From Pirellulales bacterium (GTDB taxonomy: Bacteria > Planctomycetota > Planctomycetia > Pirellulales > JACPPG01): DNA of 64,000 bases. Where the stretch lies: contig DASZWQ010000061.1 of NCBI GenBank assembly GCA_035546535.1, positions 1 through 64,000 on the forward strand, read 5' to 3'. The position numbers were made by a program, and so were the translations under genes. Position 1 is the stretch's first letter, and each line of letters starts with the position of its first letter. The notes under the pieces were generated by a model that worked only from the letters and a program-made list of their open reading frames with translations, did not search any database and was not told the origin of the DNA. This document shows positions 1-8,785 of the stretch, one piece after another.

Positions 1-15
1 CTGCGCGAATTTCAT
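1..15 (-). CDS. Start of a gene running off the left edge (probable ABC-2 permease)
   Basis: Seven bases after the stop codon of the ABC ATPase, an ATG (complement of 13-15) opens a frame whose first five codons read MKFAQ before the window ends. ABC ATPases of this type are normally followed directly by an ABC-2 type membrane permease, so that is the likely identity. This rests on context only; no diagnostic sequence is visible. Confidence 0.4.
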
Positions 16-21
16 GGTGCT

Positions 22-948
22 CTATGACGTGATGCCCTTGGTCAATTCCATGAAGGCCGTTTCCAGGTTGACCTCTTCTTCCTTGAAAAGCGTCAGCTTG
101 TGTCCGGCGCCGATCAACAGGCTGGGCAGATCGCTGTAGTCCTGCACATCGGGCGCGAGGGTCACGGTGAGAACGCCGCCCGTGGTGTCGATCTTTTCCA
201 CTCCCTTGTGCTGCGAGAGGAGTTTGGCGGCGCCATCGGTGTTGCCGGCGACGCCCACTTTCAACACCGGCTGGCGCCGCACCATGCGAATCACCTCGGC
301 TACGTCCGCGTTCACCCGCAACTCGCCTAGTTCGATGATGCCGATCTTGTTGCAGATATCGGCCAGCTCGGGCAGGATGTGGCTCGAAACCATGATGGTC
401 TTGCCCATATTGCGCAGCTCTTTGAGCAGGCCGCGGATTTCGATGCGGGCTCGCGGATCGAGGCCGCTGGCCGGCTCGTCCAACAGCAGCACTTGCGGAT
501 CGTGCAAAAGGACGCGGGCCAGGCCGAGCCGCTGTGTCATGCCGCGCGACAGGCTGGTGACGAGCGCCTCGCGCTTGTAGCCCAGGTCGACCAGGTCCAG
601 CACCTCGTCGCAGATTTTGCGTCGCGCGTGCCCCTTGATGCGATAAGCGGCGGCGAAGAACTCCAAATACTCGATCACCTTCATGTCGTCGTACACGCCG
701 AAGAAATCAGGCATGTAGCCGATGACGCGGCGAATTTCCTTCGGTCGCGTATAAATCGAGTAGCCGCACACGTACGCTTCGCCGAAGGTCGGATTCAGGA
801 GCGTGGCCAGAATGCGCATCGTGGTCGTCTTGCCGGCGCCGTTAGGGCCGATGAAGCCGAACACGTCGCCGCGATCGAGCTTGATGTCGAGATGGCTGAT
901 CGCGTTCTTCTGACCGTATGTCTTGGTGAGGTCCTTGGTTTCGATCAT
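22..948 (-). CDS. ABC transporter ATP-binding protein
   Basis: A 308-residue nucleotide-binding subunit that would power an ABC-2 type exporter at the inner membrane. Visible motifs are Walker A GPNGAGKT (residues 34-41), a signature loop LSRGM (133-137, in place of the usual LSGGQ) and Walker B VLLLDEP (153-159) followed by SGLDP. The last 80 or so residues form the C-terminal extension typical of drug, Na+ or gliding-type ATPases. I start at the ATG before MIETKDL; a longer upstream reading has no family resemblance. It lies 46 bases downstream of the membrane-anchored protein at 995-3190, and the next gene begins seven bases after its stop, so it sits inside an operon. The substrate cannot be told from sequence. 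Confidence 0.9.
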   Translation of the reverse strand: MIETKDLTKTYGQKNAISHLDIKLDRGDVFGFIGPNGAGKTTTMRILATLLNPTFGEAYVCGYSIYTRPKEIRRVIGYMPDFFGVYDDMKVIEYLEFFAAAYRIKGHARRKICDEVLDLVDLGYKREALVTSLSRGMTQRLGLARVLLHDPQVLLLDEPASGLDPRARIEIRGLLKELRNMGKTIMVSSHILPELADICNKIGIIELGELRVNADVAEVIRMVRRQPVLKVGVAGNTDGAAKLLSQHKGVEKIDTTGGVLTVTLAPDVQDYSDLPSLLIGAGHKLTLFKEEEVNLETAFMELTKGITS

Positions 949-994
949 AGTTGACAGGCTCTGCTCGCTCGGCGGTGCGTGATGCGGGACGCTG

Positions 995-3190
995 CTAAGG
1001 TGTGAAAGTCTTGCTCTTGGTGAGCGGATAGACGAAGCGATACACGGTCTGGTGCATGTCCTCCGCGCCGCCGAGCGCATGGCCGGCGTTTGTCAACTTC
1101 ACGGCAGGCCGCTCGGCGTAGGCCACCAGGATAGCCCGGTTCTGATCGAGTAATTCCGAAAAATCGATGTACGATTCCTGCGCGTTGGTGGTGTGATGGC
1201 TCGCCCCCTCGCCGGCGGCTTGGAAGAACAGCATATCTTCGAGCGCCTGGATCGCCTTCTGCGCTTCGGCCGAATGCTGTGTCAGTGGCGATGACGTTTT
1301 CCAGGTCTCGGGATGGCGCAGCACGTGTTTCAAATCGCGCTGCTCGCCCGGCTGCAGCCGCGCCGTGGCGCCCTGCTTCAGATCACCCAGCAGGTACACC
1401 CACGTGCCCGACACAAGCATGCACTGCGATAGATCAATCGCCAGCGTGTTGCGAATGGTTCCCGCGGGCACGCCGTCAGGCGCGAGTACCATGTTGGCCG
1501 CCGGGGCTTCGGTATTTTGATAGGCGGTGCGGCCGACGAAGGCCTTCGTCGACCAGACCTGAACCGGTACGTTCCGCAAAGTATCAAGCTCCGGCGCGAA
1601 CTCGTATTGGCCGGCGAACAGCCCCCTCGATCCGCCGGTGAATCGAGAGTCTCCGCTCGCGAGCCAGGACAGCAATCGCTGCGGATCGGCCACCGGCGCG
1701 CCCGAGGGAGCAAGCGGTTCAATCGCCAGGTCGAAGGTTTGCGACTGCGGCGAAAACAGATTCAACCAGCTCGTGCCGCGGGCCCAGCCGCTGGCAACGT
1801 CGACATCCACCAGATCCACCTGATTGAGACGCAATTCGTGGCCCTTGGTATAGGTCGCCAAGGCATACGCGCCGGCGCTGACGAGGACGACCCACAGCGG
1901 GAAGGTGACCCACGTCAACTCCATACGCTTGAGCAAGCGTTTGACCAGAAAATAATCGCCGGGGCCGATCAACACGATGTAGCCGAGAATCATGGCGGCC
2001 ACCAGCGCGAACGAAATCGGCGTCACGCCCGTGAATTTACTGAGCCCCTGGCACATTTGATCGAGCAGGTCGGGCGTGCGTCGTCCGCCCGACATCGTCG
2101 TCGCTGAATTGCTGGCCGTAGCGCCAGGGCCCGTACCCGGTTCCGAAAGTCCGAGCAGCCGCGCCACCAGGTTGCCGCGCCCATCCCAATCGGGAAATGG
2201 ACGCCGGTCAAGGTCGACGGCCACGAACACCACCTGCCCGAAGCGGCGCTGCGAACGCACGACAAGCGGCAGATTGCCGTCGGCCACCTCGATACGCCCC
2301 TGCACGTCGGCCAGGCGCGGCACGGGCAGCGAAAGGCCTCCCTGAGCCGCGCGCACCTTTCGCGAACCGCCGACAAAGTTTTCCAGGTCGACGGTGCGGC
2401 GTAGCGTTGTCATCTCGACAAGCTTACCCGGCGCATAGGAAGCCAGCGGAAAGTCGGCGGCCAGAACGGCCGGCGCTTCGGTGCCTGCGCAAATGAGCAG
2501 ATGACCGCCCAGGGCGACCCACTCGTCGAGGGCTCGGCGTCGCGTGTCGCTATCGAGCATGGAGCGCACGCGGTCAGGCTCGCCCGTCGAAATTACGATC
2601 GCATCCGCACAATCGTAGCCGTACCATTGCGTGGGCAGGCTGTCGTTACTCGCCAGGTTTGCAATCGCGACCTTGACGCCCGTGCTCTGCTGGTGCAGTC
2701 GCGCCGCTTCCTCGGCGCCGATCGACGCGCCCAACGTGACAATCAGCTTTTCTTGATCGCCCAGCGGCGCCGGCAATGCGAGGCCATCCGGGCGTGGATG
2801 GTTGTCAAAAATCTCATCGACCAGATTTTTGTCGTCGGCTTGAAACTGTACGCGCAGATCGCCGAGGGCGCGCCCAAATTTCGCGTACAGAAGCACCGCC
2901 GTCGGCCGGCCCGGCAGCAATTGCACAGGGCGCGACGCGGTGACGACCGACGGCACGCCGTCGCCATCGGGCAGGATCAAACGGACCTGGCCGGTGATTG
3001 CCTCCGTAGCGCCGTCGAACGTCACTTCGACGGGCGTCCAATGGCCCAGTTTGTAGCGGCTGTCGAAGCCGACGCGCAGCTTCACGACCGCGGGCCCGTC
3101 GGCGGCGCATGCGACAGGAGCCGCCGCCAAGGACCAAAGCGCAAGCGCGAATGCAACTGGCCGGCCCCACGTTGCTGCCCACTTGCTCAT
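995..3190 (-). CDS. Exported membrane-anchored protein of an ABC transporter operon
   Basis: A 731-residue protein whose family I do not recognise with certainty. It has a signal peptide (hydrophobic stretch about residues 11-29, cleavage near ACAA-DG), a beta-rich N-terminal region, and two membrane segments near residues 385-407 and 425-445 separated by a short Lys/Arg-rich loop. A long C-terminal region of about 280 residues follows. The architecture resembles the large auxiliary membrane proteins that accompany GldA/GldG-like ABC systems, but that is inference. Its ATG overlaps the stop of the MazG gene in an ATGA arrangement, so translation is probably coupled. The ABC ATPase follows after 46 bases, suggesting a role in the same transporter. 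Confidence 0.75.
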   Translation of the reverse strand: MSKWAATWGRPVAFALALWSLAAAPVACAADGPAVVKLRVGFDSRYKLGHWTPVEVTFDGATEAITGQVRLILPDGDGVPSVVTASRPVQLLPGRPTAVLLYAKFGRALGDLRVQFQADDKNLVDEIFDNHPRPDGLALPAPLGDQEKLIVTLGASIGAEEAARLHQQSTGVKVAIANLASNDSLPTQWYGYDCADAIVISTGEPDRVRSMLDSDTRRRALDEWVALGGHLLICAGTEAPAVLAADFPLASYAPGKLVEMTTLRRTVDLENFVGGSRKVRAAQGGLSLPVPRLADVQGRIEVADGNLPLVVRSQRRFGQVVFVAVDLDRRPFPDWDGRGNLVARLLGLSEPGTGPGATASNSATTMSGGRRTPDLLDQMCQGLSKFTGVTPISFALVAAMILGYIVLIGPGDYFLVKRLLKRMELTWVTFPLWVVLVSAGAYALATYTKGHELRLNQVDLVDVDVASGWARGTSWLNLFSPQSQTFDLAIEPLAPSGAPVADPQRLLSWLASGDSRFTGGSRGLFAGQYEFAPELDTLRNVPVQVWSTKAFVGRTAYQNTEAPAANMVLAPDGVPAGTIRNTLAIDLSQCMLVSGTWVYLLGDLKQGATARLQPGEQRDLKHVLRHPETWKTSSPLTQHSAEAQKAIQALEDMLFFQAAGEGASHHTTNAQESYIDFSELLDQNRAILVAYAERPAVKLTNAGHALGGAEDMHQTVYRFVYPLTKSKTFTP

Positions 3191-3552
3191 GGCTTCTCCG
3201 CATCGGCGCAAGCGCAGACGAATTGCCCGCAACCGGGACAGCCGGCGCCGTACTTTTTGGCAACGGCCTCGGTGAGATCGACGCCGACGACGTTGGCCAT
3301 CGTGGCCAACCAGGCGAGTACGTCGGCGAATTCTCCCAGCCGCTCTTCGTGCGTGCCGCTGCGCAGGGCAGCGGCCAGCTCGCCGACCTCTTCCATGAAC
3401 CACATGAAAGTGCCGTCGACGCCGCGGGCCACGTCCTTTTTCAGATACATGTCGCGAATCAATTGCTGAAACGCGGAGAGCGCGATCGCGGTGCTGCCAC
3501 CTTGAGAACTCGGCTGAGACGTCGACGGGGAACTTGATTGGGAATCGATCAC
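3187..3552 (-). CDS. MazG-like nucleotide pyrophosphohydrolase
   Basis: A 121-residue protein with the all-alpha NTP pyrophosphohydrolase metal-binding pattern: EEVGEL (residues 54-59) followed by EFADVL (74-79), matching E-x2-E...E-x2-D. Family members hydrolyse (d)NTPs to monophosphates and pyrophosphate; the substrate here is unknown. The GTG start overlaps the upstream TPR gene stop as GTGA, and its own stop overlaps the next ATG as ATGA, so it is locked into the operon by two four-base overlaps. It has a Ser/Gln-rich N-terminal tail of about 20 residues. The C terminus carries four cysteines as C-x2-C-x4-C-x-C (105, 108, 113, 115), which is unusual for the family and could bind metal. 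Confidence 0.8.
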   Translation of the reverse strand: MIDSQSSSPSTSQPSSQGGSTAIALSAFQQLIRDMYLKKDVARGVDGTFMWFMEEVGELAAALRSGTHEERLGEFADVLAWLATMANVVGVDLTEAVAKKYGAGCPGCGQFVCACADAEKP

Positions 3553-6428
3553 TGGGACAAATCCTTCTCCAAGGCCGCCGCGCGTGGGTTGCCCGGCGCG
3601 AGCTCGCGCACCCGTTGCAAGGCTTGCCGCGCCCGATCGCGTCGGTCGGCCCGCAGGCACGCCTCGGCCAGGGCTATTTGCGACGCGACATCTTTTCCGT
3701 CGAGCTGTACGGCCACTTCAAATTCATCAGCCGCGGTTCGAAAATCACCACTCCCGACCGCCGCCTTGCCCAGCAGCCGATGCACGTCTACGTCCATGAC
3801 GTCAATGTGCAGCGCCTCGCGCCCCCAGCGCGTGGCGGCCGCATAATCGTCGGCGGCCAGGGCCAGTTGCGCCCGCTTCTTGCGAATCGGCACGTCATCG
3901 GCGTCGAGCGCGGCCAGCTTTTCCAACACTTCTGCCAGCTTAACGTCATCAGCCTGGGCAAGATATAGCCTGGCCAGCGAGCGCTGCCAGGAATCGGCCG
4001 CCGGATGGCGCGCGGCGCCGATGCGGTACAGTTCTTCTGCGGCCGCATACTGTTCGGCCTTCAGCCGCAAGCCGGCCAGCAGATTCAGCAGATGGTCGTC
4101 GGGCTCCTCGCGATTCAGATGTTCTTCCAAGAGCGCCACGGCTGTCTGTGTTTCGCCCACCACCAGTCGAACGCGGGCGAGCACGTACGCCGCCTGCTGC
4201 CGGGCCTGCGCATTGGCCTTGGTATTCTTCAAAACCGCCTCGGCCAGCTTGCGCGCCTCGGCATAATCCTTCCGCGCGAGCCGACTGGCGGCAAGCCGGG
4301 CCGCGACCCGCGCATCATCCGGCTGTGCGCGGTGCAGCCGTTCGAGCGTCGCGGCCGGTTCATCGGGCTCGACCGTGTGCGCGCCCAGGCGGGCCACCAC
4401 GTCGCGCACGTATTCGACGTATCCCTTCTCGAAGTCGGCTTGCTGCACGCCGAGCTCGCGCGCCAGCGCCGCCGGCGTATCGAGGTTATCGCGGTACGCT
4501 TTCAACATCTTGGCCAGCGCGTCGTCGCCATACTTCTCGGTCATGTACCGCGCATAAAGATCAGCCTGGCAGTAGGCCATTTGCCAATCGAGCCCCGACT
4601 GCGGCCGCACGAAGCCCAGGTTGATCGTGTCCAAGTTAAACAGCTCGTTCTTCGGCACGCGCTCTTTCAGAAGCTCATTCCAGGACGGTGGGCGCGCGAA
4701 ACCTTCATTGCGCACGGCCAACGCCTCGGTAAACCAATGCGGAATGGCGAAGTGCGTTTGCTCTAGGTTCAACACGTGTACAAACTCGTGCTTAAGCACG
4801 CGAGCCCAGTTGTATTTCGTGGGCATGTCGTTCGGCGAAGCGAGCGCCACGATCTTTCCCGCGCATGCTCCCACCGTGTGTACGAAAGGCAAGCCGATCA
4901 TTCGGGCGCTGAACCACCCGTGGCCGTTCGTGTTGCGGGCCCGGTTGAAGATTTCGAACTGCGATTTCTCGGTAGGCTCGAATTGGAAGGTCCGGCACAG
5001 CTCGGGATAGACTTCGTCCTCCAAGTAGCGGGCCGCGTAGCGCGCCAGGATCTCGTCGCGGCCGCGATCGAATCTGAGGATGAAGTGTTCCGTTTCGAGG
5101 ACGGCGTAACCCTCCAGCACTTCCAGCACTTTCAACATGTTATTGACGCGCACGTTGAAAGGATCCGCGGCGAAGGCGGCGTCGAGCTGCTGCTTGGCCT
5201 CGATTTCTTCGCCCAGCCTCATCAGCACCACACCCAGGTCGCCGTAGGCGCCGACCAGTTGCGGCATCTTCGTGATCGCTTCGCGCAGGTATTTTGCCGC
5301 GTCCGGATAGCGCCGACTCTGGTCGAGCCCCATGCCGAACGACGCATAGAATTCGCCGCAATGCGGGTTCGTGACCTCGACGCGATGGATCAAGTGCGCC
5401 AGCCGCGCTTCCTGGTCGGCGTCACCAAATCCGTCGACCACTGCATAAGCAGCGGCCAGCCGGCCGGCCGCGGCCTCGGAGGCGGGATGCAACCGCACGG
5501 CCTCTTCGAAGACCGGCACGGCCTCCGTGGCTTGAAAATTCGACAGCAGGATATCGCCGCGAACCAGCAACGCTTCTTCGACCGTCGGATCGAGTTCCAA
5601 CGCCCGAGTGAGGGCGGCGCGCGCCGCACCAACGTCGAAATTCTGCGCCGCCTGTCGGGCGAGCGCCGCGTGCACCTCGGCCGCATGAGGATTAAGCGCC
5701 AGCGCAGCCTTGAGTTCGCGCGCCGCCTCGGGCTGGTTGTACTTCTCCAGGTACAGGACCCCGGCGGCGTAGTGCGCGGGCCACCACGCCGGATCGGCCT
5801 TGAGTGCGTCGGGATACAGCTCGTTGACCAGGAAGCTGAACTGGCCGGACAGTCGGTTCCAGCGCGCGTACTGCGCGGCGCCGAGGCCGATCCAACCCAA
5901 CGATTCGGGGTCGGTCACATCATGGGTGTTGTAGTAATCGACGAACCATTTGTAGGCCGCGTTGGCTGCCTCGAGATCGCCCGTCATGCGCAAGCGTTCG
6001 GCTTGAACCCAGCGGGCCTGCAATTGATCGCGGTCGAGAGCCAGCGCGGCCTCGGCGGCCTTGCCGGCGGCGGCGAGGTCGCCACGTGCCAAGGCCCACC
6101 GCGCGGCTTCGGCTTGTAGCGCGGCGGATTGCGGACGCTTCGCGGTGGCGTCGGCGAGCAACTTGGCCACTTCGTCGCGTTTGCCGACCGCCGCGCGGCA
6201 ACGTGCCAGGCCGATCGCGGCCTCGATCGGCTGTGAGTCGGCGAGTGCCGCGTACGCTTCGGCTGCCTCTTCGTACTTGCCGGCCAGTAACAGCGCACGC
6301 GCCGTCTTCGTTTCGTTCTCGGCCCGCGCCGCGGTGACCGGACCGACCACGTGAACGGCTACCGTCGCGAGCGCAATAAACAGGCTGATCCGCAGCCGGC
6401 GCCGACTTTCGCAGTACGAGAGGTTCAC
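3549..6428 (-). CDS. Exported TPR-repeat protein with a peptidase MA-like metallopeptidase motif
   Basis: A 959-residue protein with a signal peptide (Arg-rich n-region, hydrophobic residues about 14-30, cleavage near ARA-EN). Helical TPR-type repeats fill most of residues 40-440 and 680-959. Between them lies a gluzincin-like site: HEFVH (547-551) followed 17 residues later by Glu568 in HWFTEAL, as in the peptidase MA-like family. It would act outside the cytoplasm, perhaps on the cell surface or periplasm; the target is unknown. The start is GTG at 6428; the nearby ATG at 6430 runs into an immediate stop. It heads the MazG/ABC operon, overlapping MazG by four bases. Confidence 0.85.
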   Translation of the reverse strand: MNLSYCESRRRLRISLFIALATVAVHVVGPVTAARAENETKTARALLLAGKYEEAAEAYAALADSQPIEAAIGLARCRAAVGKRDEVAKLLADATAKRPQSAALQAEAARWALARGDLAAAGKAAEAALALDRDQLQARWVQAERLRMTGDLEAANAAYKWFVDYYNTHDVTDPESLGWIGLGAAQYARWNRLSGQFSFLVNELYPDALKADPAWWPAHYAAGVLYLEKYNQPEAARELKAALALNPHAAEVHAALARQAAQNFDVGAARAALTRALELDPTVEEALLVRGDILLSNFQATEAVPVFEEAVRLHPASEAAAGRLAAAYAVVDGFGDADQEARLAHLIHRVEVTNPHCGEFYASFGMGLDQSRRYPDAAKYLREAITKMPQLVGAYGDLGVVLMRLGEEIEAKQQLDAAFAADPFNVRVNNMLKVLEVLEGYAVLETEHFILRFDRGRDEILARYAARYLEDEVYPELCRTFQFEPTEKSQFEIFNRARNTNGHGWFSARMIGLPFVHTVGACAGKIVALASPNDMPTKYNWARVLKHEFVHVLNLEQTHFAIPHWFTEALAVRNEGFARPPSWNELLKERVPKNELFNLDTINLGFVRPQSGLDWQMAYCQADLYARYMTEKYGDDALAKMLKAYRDNLDTPAALARELGVQQADFEKGYVEYVRDVVARLGAHTVEPDEPAATLERLHRAQPDDARVAARLAASRLARKDYAEARKLAEAVLKNTKANAQARQQAAYVLARVRLVVGETQTAVALLEEHLNREEPDDHLLNLLAGLRLKAEQYAAAEELYRIGAARHPAADSWQRSLARLYLAQADDVKLAEVLEKLAALDADDVPIRKKRAQLALAADDYAAATRWGREALHIDVMDVDVHRLLGKAAVGSGDFRTAADEFEVAVQLDGKDVASQIALAEACLRADRRDRARQALQRVRELAPGNPRAAALEKDLSQ

Positions 6429-6574
6429 ATTTCAACGGTATCGCGCCGCTGCCGGGCCTTCAAGGCAAGGACGGGCACGATTGATCCACGCCGCAGCCCC
6501 GATGTGCTATCCTATCGCTAGTTGCGGGCGCGACGGATTGTGCCCAAAAGATTACGGGCTTGTGGCATTTCTCC

Positions 6575-8212
6575 ATGGATGACAAACAAATATTTCTGTC
6601 GCCTGACCTGGCCTACCGGCTGGCGGCGATCGATATCGGCACCAATAGTATTCGGCTGCTCATCGTCGAGCCGCTGCGCGATGGCACCTATCGCATTCTC
6701 GACGAAGAAAAAGAGACAACCCGCCTGGGCCGCAACCTGGCAAAGACCAGGCGCTTGGATCCCGCGGCCGTCGAAGCATCGCTGGATGCCCTGCGGCGCA
6801 TGAAGCAGATCGCCGACGGGTTTCAGGCCCGCGAGATCCGCGTGATCGCCACCTGCGCGGTGCGCGAAGCGAAAGATGGCGCGGATTTCTGCCGCCGCGC
6901 CAAGGAAGCGATCGGCCTCGATGTCGAGGTGATCAGCGGCGAGCAGGAAGGGCGGCTGGCGTTCTATAGCGTCGCCCGAAGTTTTCCTCTGGCCGGCAAG
7001 AACGTGGCCATCGCCGATATCGGCGGCGGCAGCACCGAGATCATCCTCGCCTCGGGCGATATGATCGAGGCCATTTACACCACGCCACTCGGCGCCGTGC
7101 GCCTGACGGACGAGTATCTCGGCGACGGCGAGGTGCAACTCGACGATTTCGAGCGCCTGCTCAAATCGATCGATCGCAAACTGCGTCGCGAAATCAAGAA
7201 GCGTTTTTTCGTGCCGCACGTGCTCATCGGCTCGGGCGGAACGTTCACGACATTGGCCGAGATGGTGATGGCCACCAAGGGGCAGTCCGGACTTCCCTTG
7301 CGCGGTTACGAGGTTACGCACGCCGAGGTGCGCCACCTGCTCGACCGGCTGCGCAAGATGCCCGCCAAGGCACGGCGCAACGTCAACGGGCTGAGCTCGG
7401 ATCGGGCCGACATCATCGTGGCCGGCATGGCGATCATCGATCGGCTGATGCGGCGCTTCAAGGTGAACCGCTTGCAGGTACACAATCGCGGCATTCGCGA
7501 CGGTCTGGTGCTGACGATGATCGATTCGACGCTGGGCACCGCGAGCCAGGACCCGCACGATCAGGACCTGGCCATCGAGCGCTTCGCGGCAGGCTGCGGC
7601 GTGGACCTGGCGCATGGGAGGCAAGTGGCGCGGCTGGCCGGCTTGATTTTCGCGCAGCTGGCCGAGCGTTTTCAACTACGGCCCGAGGATCGCCCACTGC
7701 TCGAAGCGGCCGCCCGCCTGCAAGACGTCGGCTACTTGATCGATTACGACAAGCATCACAAACACAGCTACCACTTGATCCTCAACAGTCGGCTGTCGGG
7801 CTTTCGACCGCAGGAACTGGAGCTGATCGCCAACATCGCCCGTTACCATCGCGGTGGCAAGCCCAAGGCGAAGCACGACAACTACGAACGGCTGAGCGCC
7901 CCGGACCGCGAGCGCGTGCGGCGGCTGGCGGCGATCTTGCGGATCGCGGGCGGATTGGATCGCAGTCACAGCCAGCAGGTGCGCGACGTCGAGCTCGAAT
8001 TCCAGCCCGATGCCATCACGATGCACGTCATCGCCGACGAGTTGCCGGAAGTCGACCTGTGGGGCGCGCGGCGGCGGTGCGAGTTCTTCCAATGGGTCTT
8101 CGACATTCCGCTGCGCGTGGAAGGCTACGATCCGGCGGCGCGGCGCGGGGGGGGCGAGACGAACGGTAGCCACCTGACCAGCAGCGAAATGCCCCTGACT
8201 CAATCGTCGTAG
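6575..8212 (+). CDS. Ppx/GppA family phosphatase with a C-terminal HD-like domain
   Basis: A 545-residue protein of the exopolyphosphatase/guanosine pentaphosphatase family (ASKHA fold). The phosphate-1 loop reads DIGTNSIRLL (20-29), later loops read ADIGGGSTEI and GSGGTF, and the C-terminal region from about residue 370 carries an HD-like helical domain with the His cluster HHKHSYH. Members hydrolyse polyphosphate or pppGpp; which substrate applies here cannot be decided. I use the ATG at 6575 and not the TTG five codons upstream. It is transcribed divergently from the TPR operon, with about 146 bases between the two starts. Confidence 0.9.
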   Translation: MDDKQIFLSPDLAYRLAAIDIGTNSIRLLIVEPLRDGTYRILDEEKETTRLGRNLAKTRRLDPAAVEASLDALRRMKQIADGFQAREIRVIATCAVREAKDGADFCRRAKEAIGLDVEVISGEQEGRLAFYSVARSFPLAGKNVAIADIGGGSTEIILASGDMIEAIYTTPLGAVRLTDEYLGDGEVQLDDFERLLKSIDRKLRREIKKRFFVPHVLIGSGGTFTTLAEMVMATKGQSGLPLRGYEVTHAEVRHLLDRLRKMPAKARRNVNGLSSDRADIIVAGMAIIDRLMRRFKVNRLQVHNRGIRDGLVLTMIDSTLGTASQDPHDQDLAIERFAAGCGVDLAHGRQVARLAGLIFAQLAERFQLRPEDRPLLEAAARLQDVGYLIDYDKHHKHSYHLILNSRLSGFRPQELELIANIARYHRGGKPKAKHDNYERLSAPDRERVRRLAAILRIAGGLDRSHSQQVRDVELEFQPDAITMHVIADELPEVDLWGARRRCEFFQWVFDIPLRVEGYDPAARRGGGETNGSHLTSSEMPLTQSS

Positions 8213-8268
8213 AGCGATTCCCTCGTGCAGCGCGTCTTGAGTATGATGTATTACGTGGAGAAACACGT

Positions 8269-8487
8269 ATGACCAAAATGCTTGAGCGGGCCTTCCTGGA
8301 AGCGGCGAAGCTTTCCCCGGCTGAGCAGGACTTGCTCGCCGCACGATTGCTCGCTGAGCTGGCGGCAGACGATGATTTCGATCGCGCTATTAGTCAGTCC
8401 GGCGACAAATTGGCAAAAATGGCGGCCGAAGCCATTGCTGAGAATCGCGCCGGCAAGACTGAAGAGCTTGATCCCAAGCGACTATGA
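8269..8487 (+). CDS. Small antitoxin-like protein
   Basis: A 72-residue acidic helical protein preceded by a GGAG ribosome site (about 8256-8259). The pattern, with a leading amphipathic helix, an SPAEQDLLAARLLAEL stretch and a charged C-terminal tail, is typical of small type II antitoxins or addiction-module components paired with a RelE/ParE-like toxin. The toxin-like frame begins immediately after. Its stop overlaps an ATG as ATGA, the usual coupling point for the toxin, but see the toxin entry for the frame problem. The assignment rests mainly on this pairing. Confidence 0.6.
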   Translation: MTKMLERAFLEAAKLSPAEQDLLAARLLAELAADDDFDRAISQSGDKLAKMAAEAIAENRAGKTEELDPKRL

Positions 8488-8517
8488 AGTCGCACGACTC
8501 ATCAATTTCCCCGCCTC

Positions 8518-8751
8518 TTGTCTGCACTGCCTGCGCGGGTGCAGCGACAAGCGCGCGAAGCCTATCTTTTATTCGTCGCCAATCCGCATCATCCCGGTTT
8601 GCGATTCAAGCGGGTTCTAGACGATCCACCGATTTACTCCGCGCGCGTCGGGATTAGTTATCGCGCGCTAGCGATATTGGACGGAGACGACTTGGTTTGG
8701 TTCTGGATCGGGTCGCACGCGGATTACGATAAGCGGCTTAGCGAGCTTTAA
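8518..8751 (+). CDS. RelE/ParE-like toxin, start uncertain and possibly frameshifted
   Basis: The open frame encodes about 77 residues, containing LPARVQRQAREAYLLF and ending with WFWIGSHADYDKRL. I associate this with a compact RelE/ParE-like mRNA interferase or gyrase-poison fold. The only start in frame is TTG at 8518. The 10 codons upstream, directly after the antitoxin stop, read SRTTHQFPRL, which looks like a genuine toxin N terminus but lacks an initiator. The coupled ATG at 8484 opens MKSHD, one base out of register with the toxin body. Either the gene uses the weak TTG, or one base was gained (or two lost) near 8487, making it a pseudogene or a sequencing error. Confidence 0.6.
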   Translation: MSALPARVQRQAREAYLLFVANPHHPGLRFKRVLDDPPIYSARVGISYRALAILDGDDLVWFWIGSHADYDKRLSEL

Positions 8752-8785
8752 GGATTTTCGTCTTCGAAGTACCCAGAGGCGCAGG

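Noticed and set aside
4776-6119. A plus-strand open frame opposite the TPR/metallopeptidase gene
   Set aside because: Arg/His/Gln-rich translation with no domain; the minus-strand frame has a signal peptide, repeats and HEFVH.
8485-8520. Read-through of the antitoxin TGA giving an antitoxin-toxin fusion
   Set aside because: The frames are continuous, but no recoding signal is evident and a fused pair would be functionally odd. A frame error or weak TTG start is simpler.
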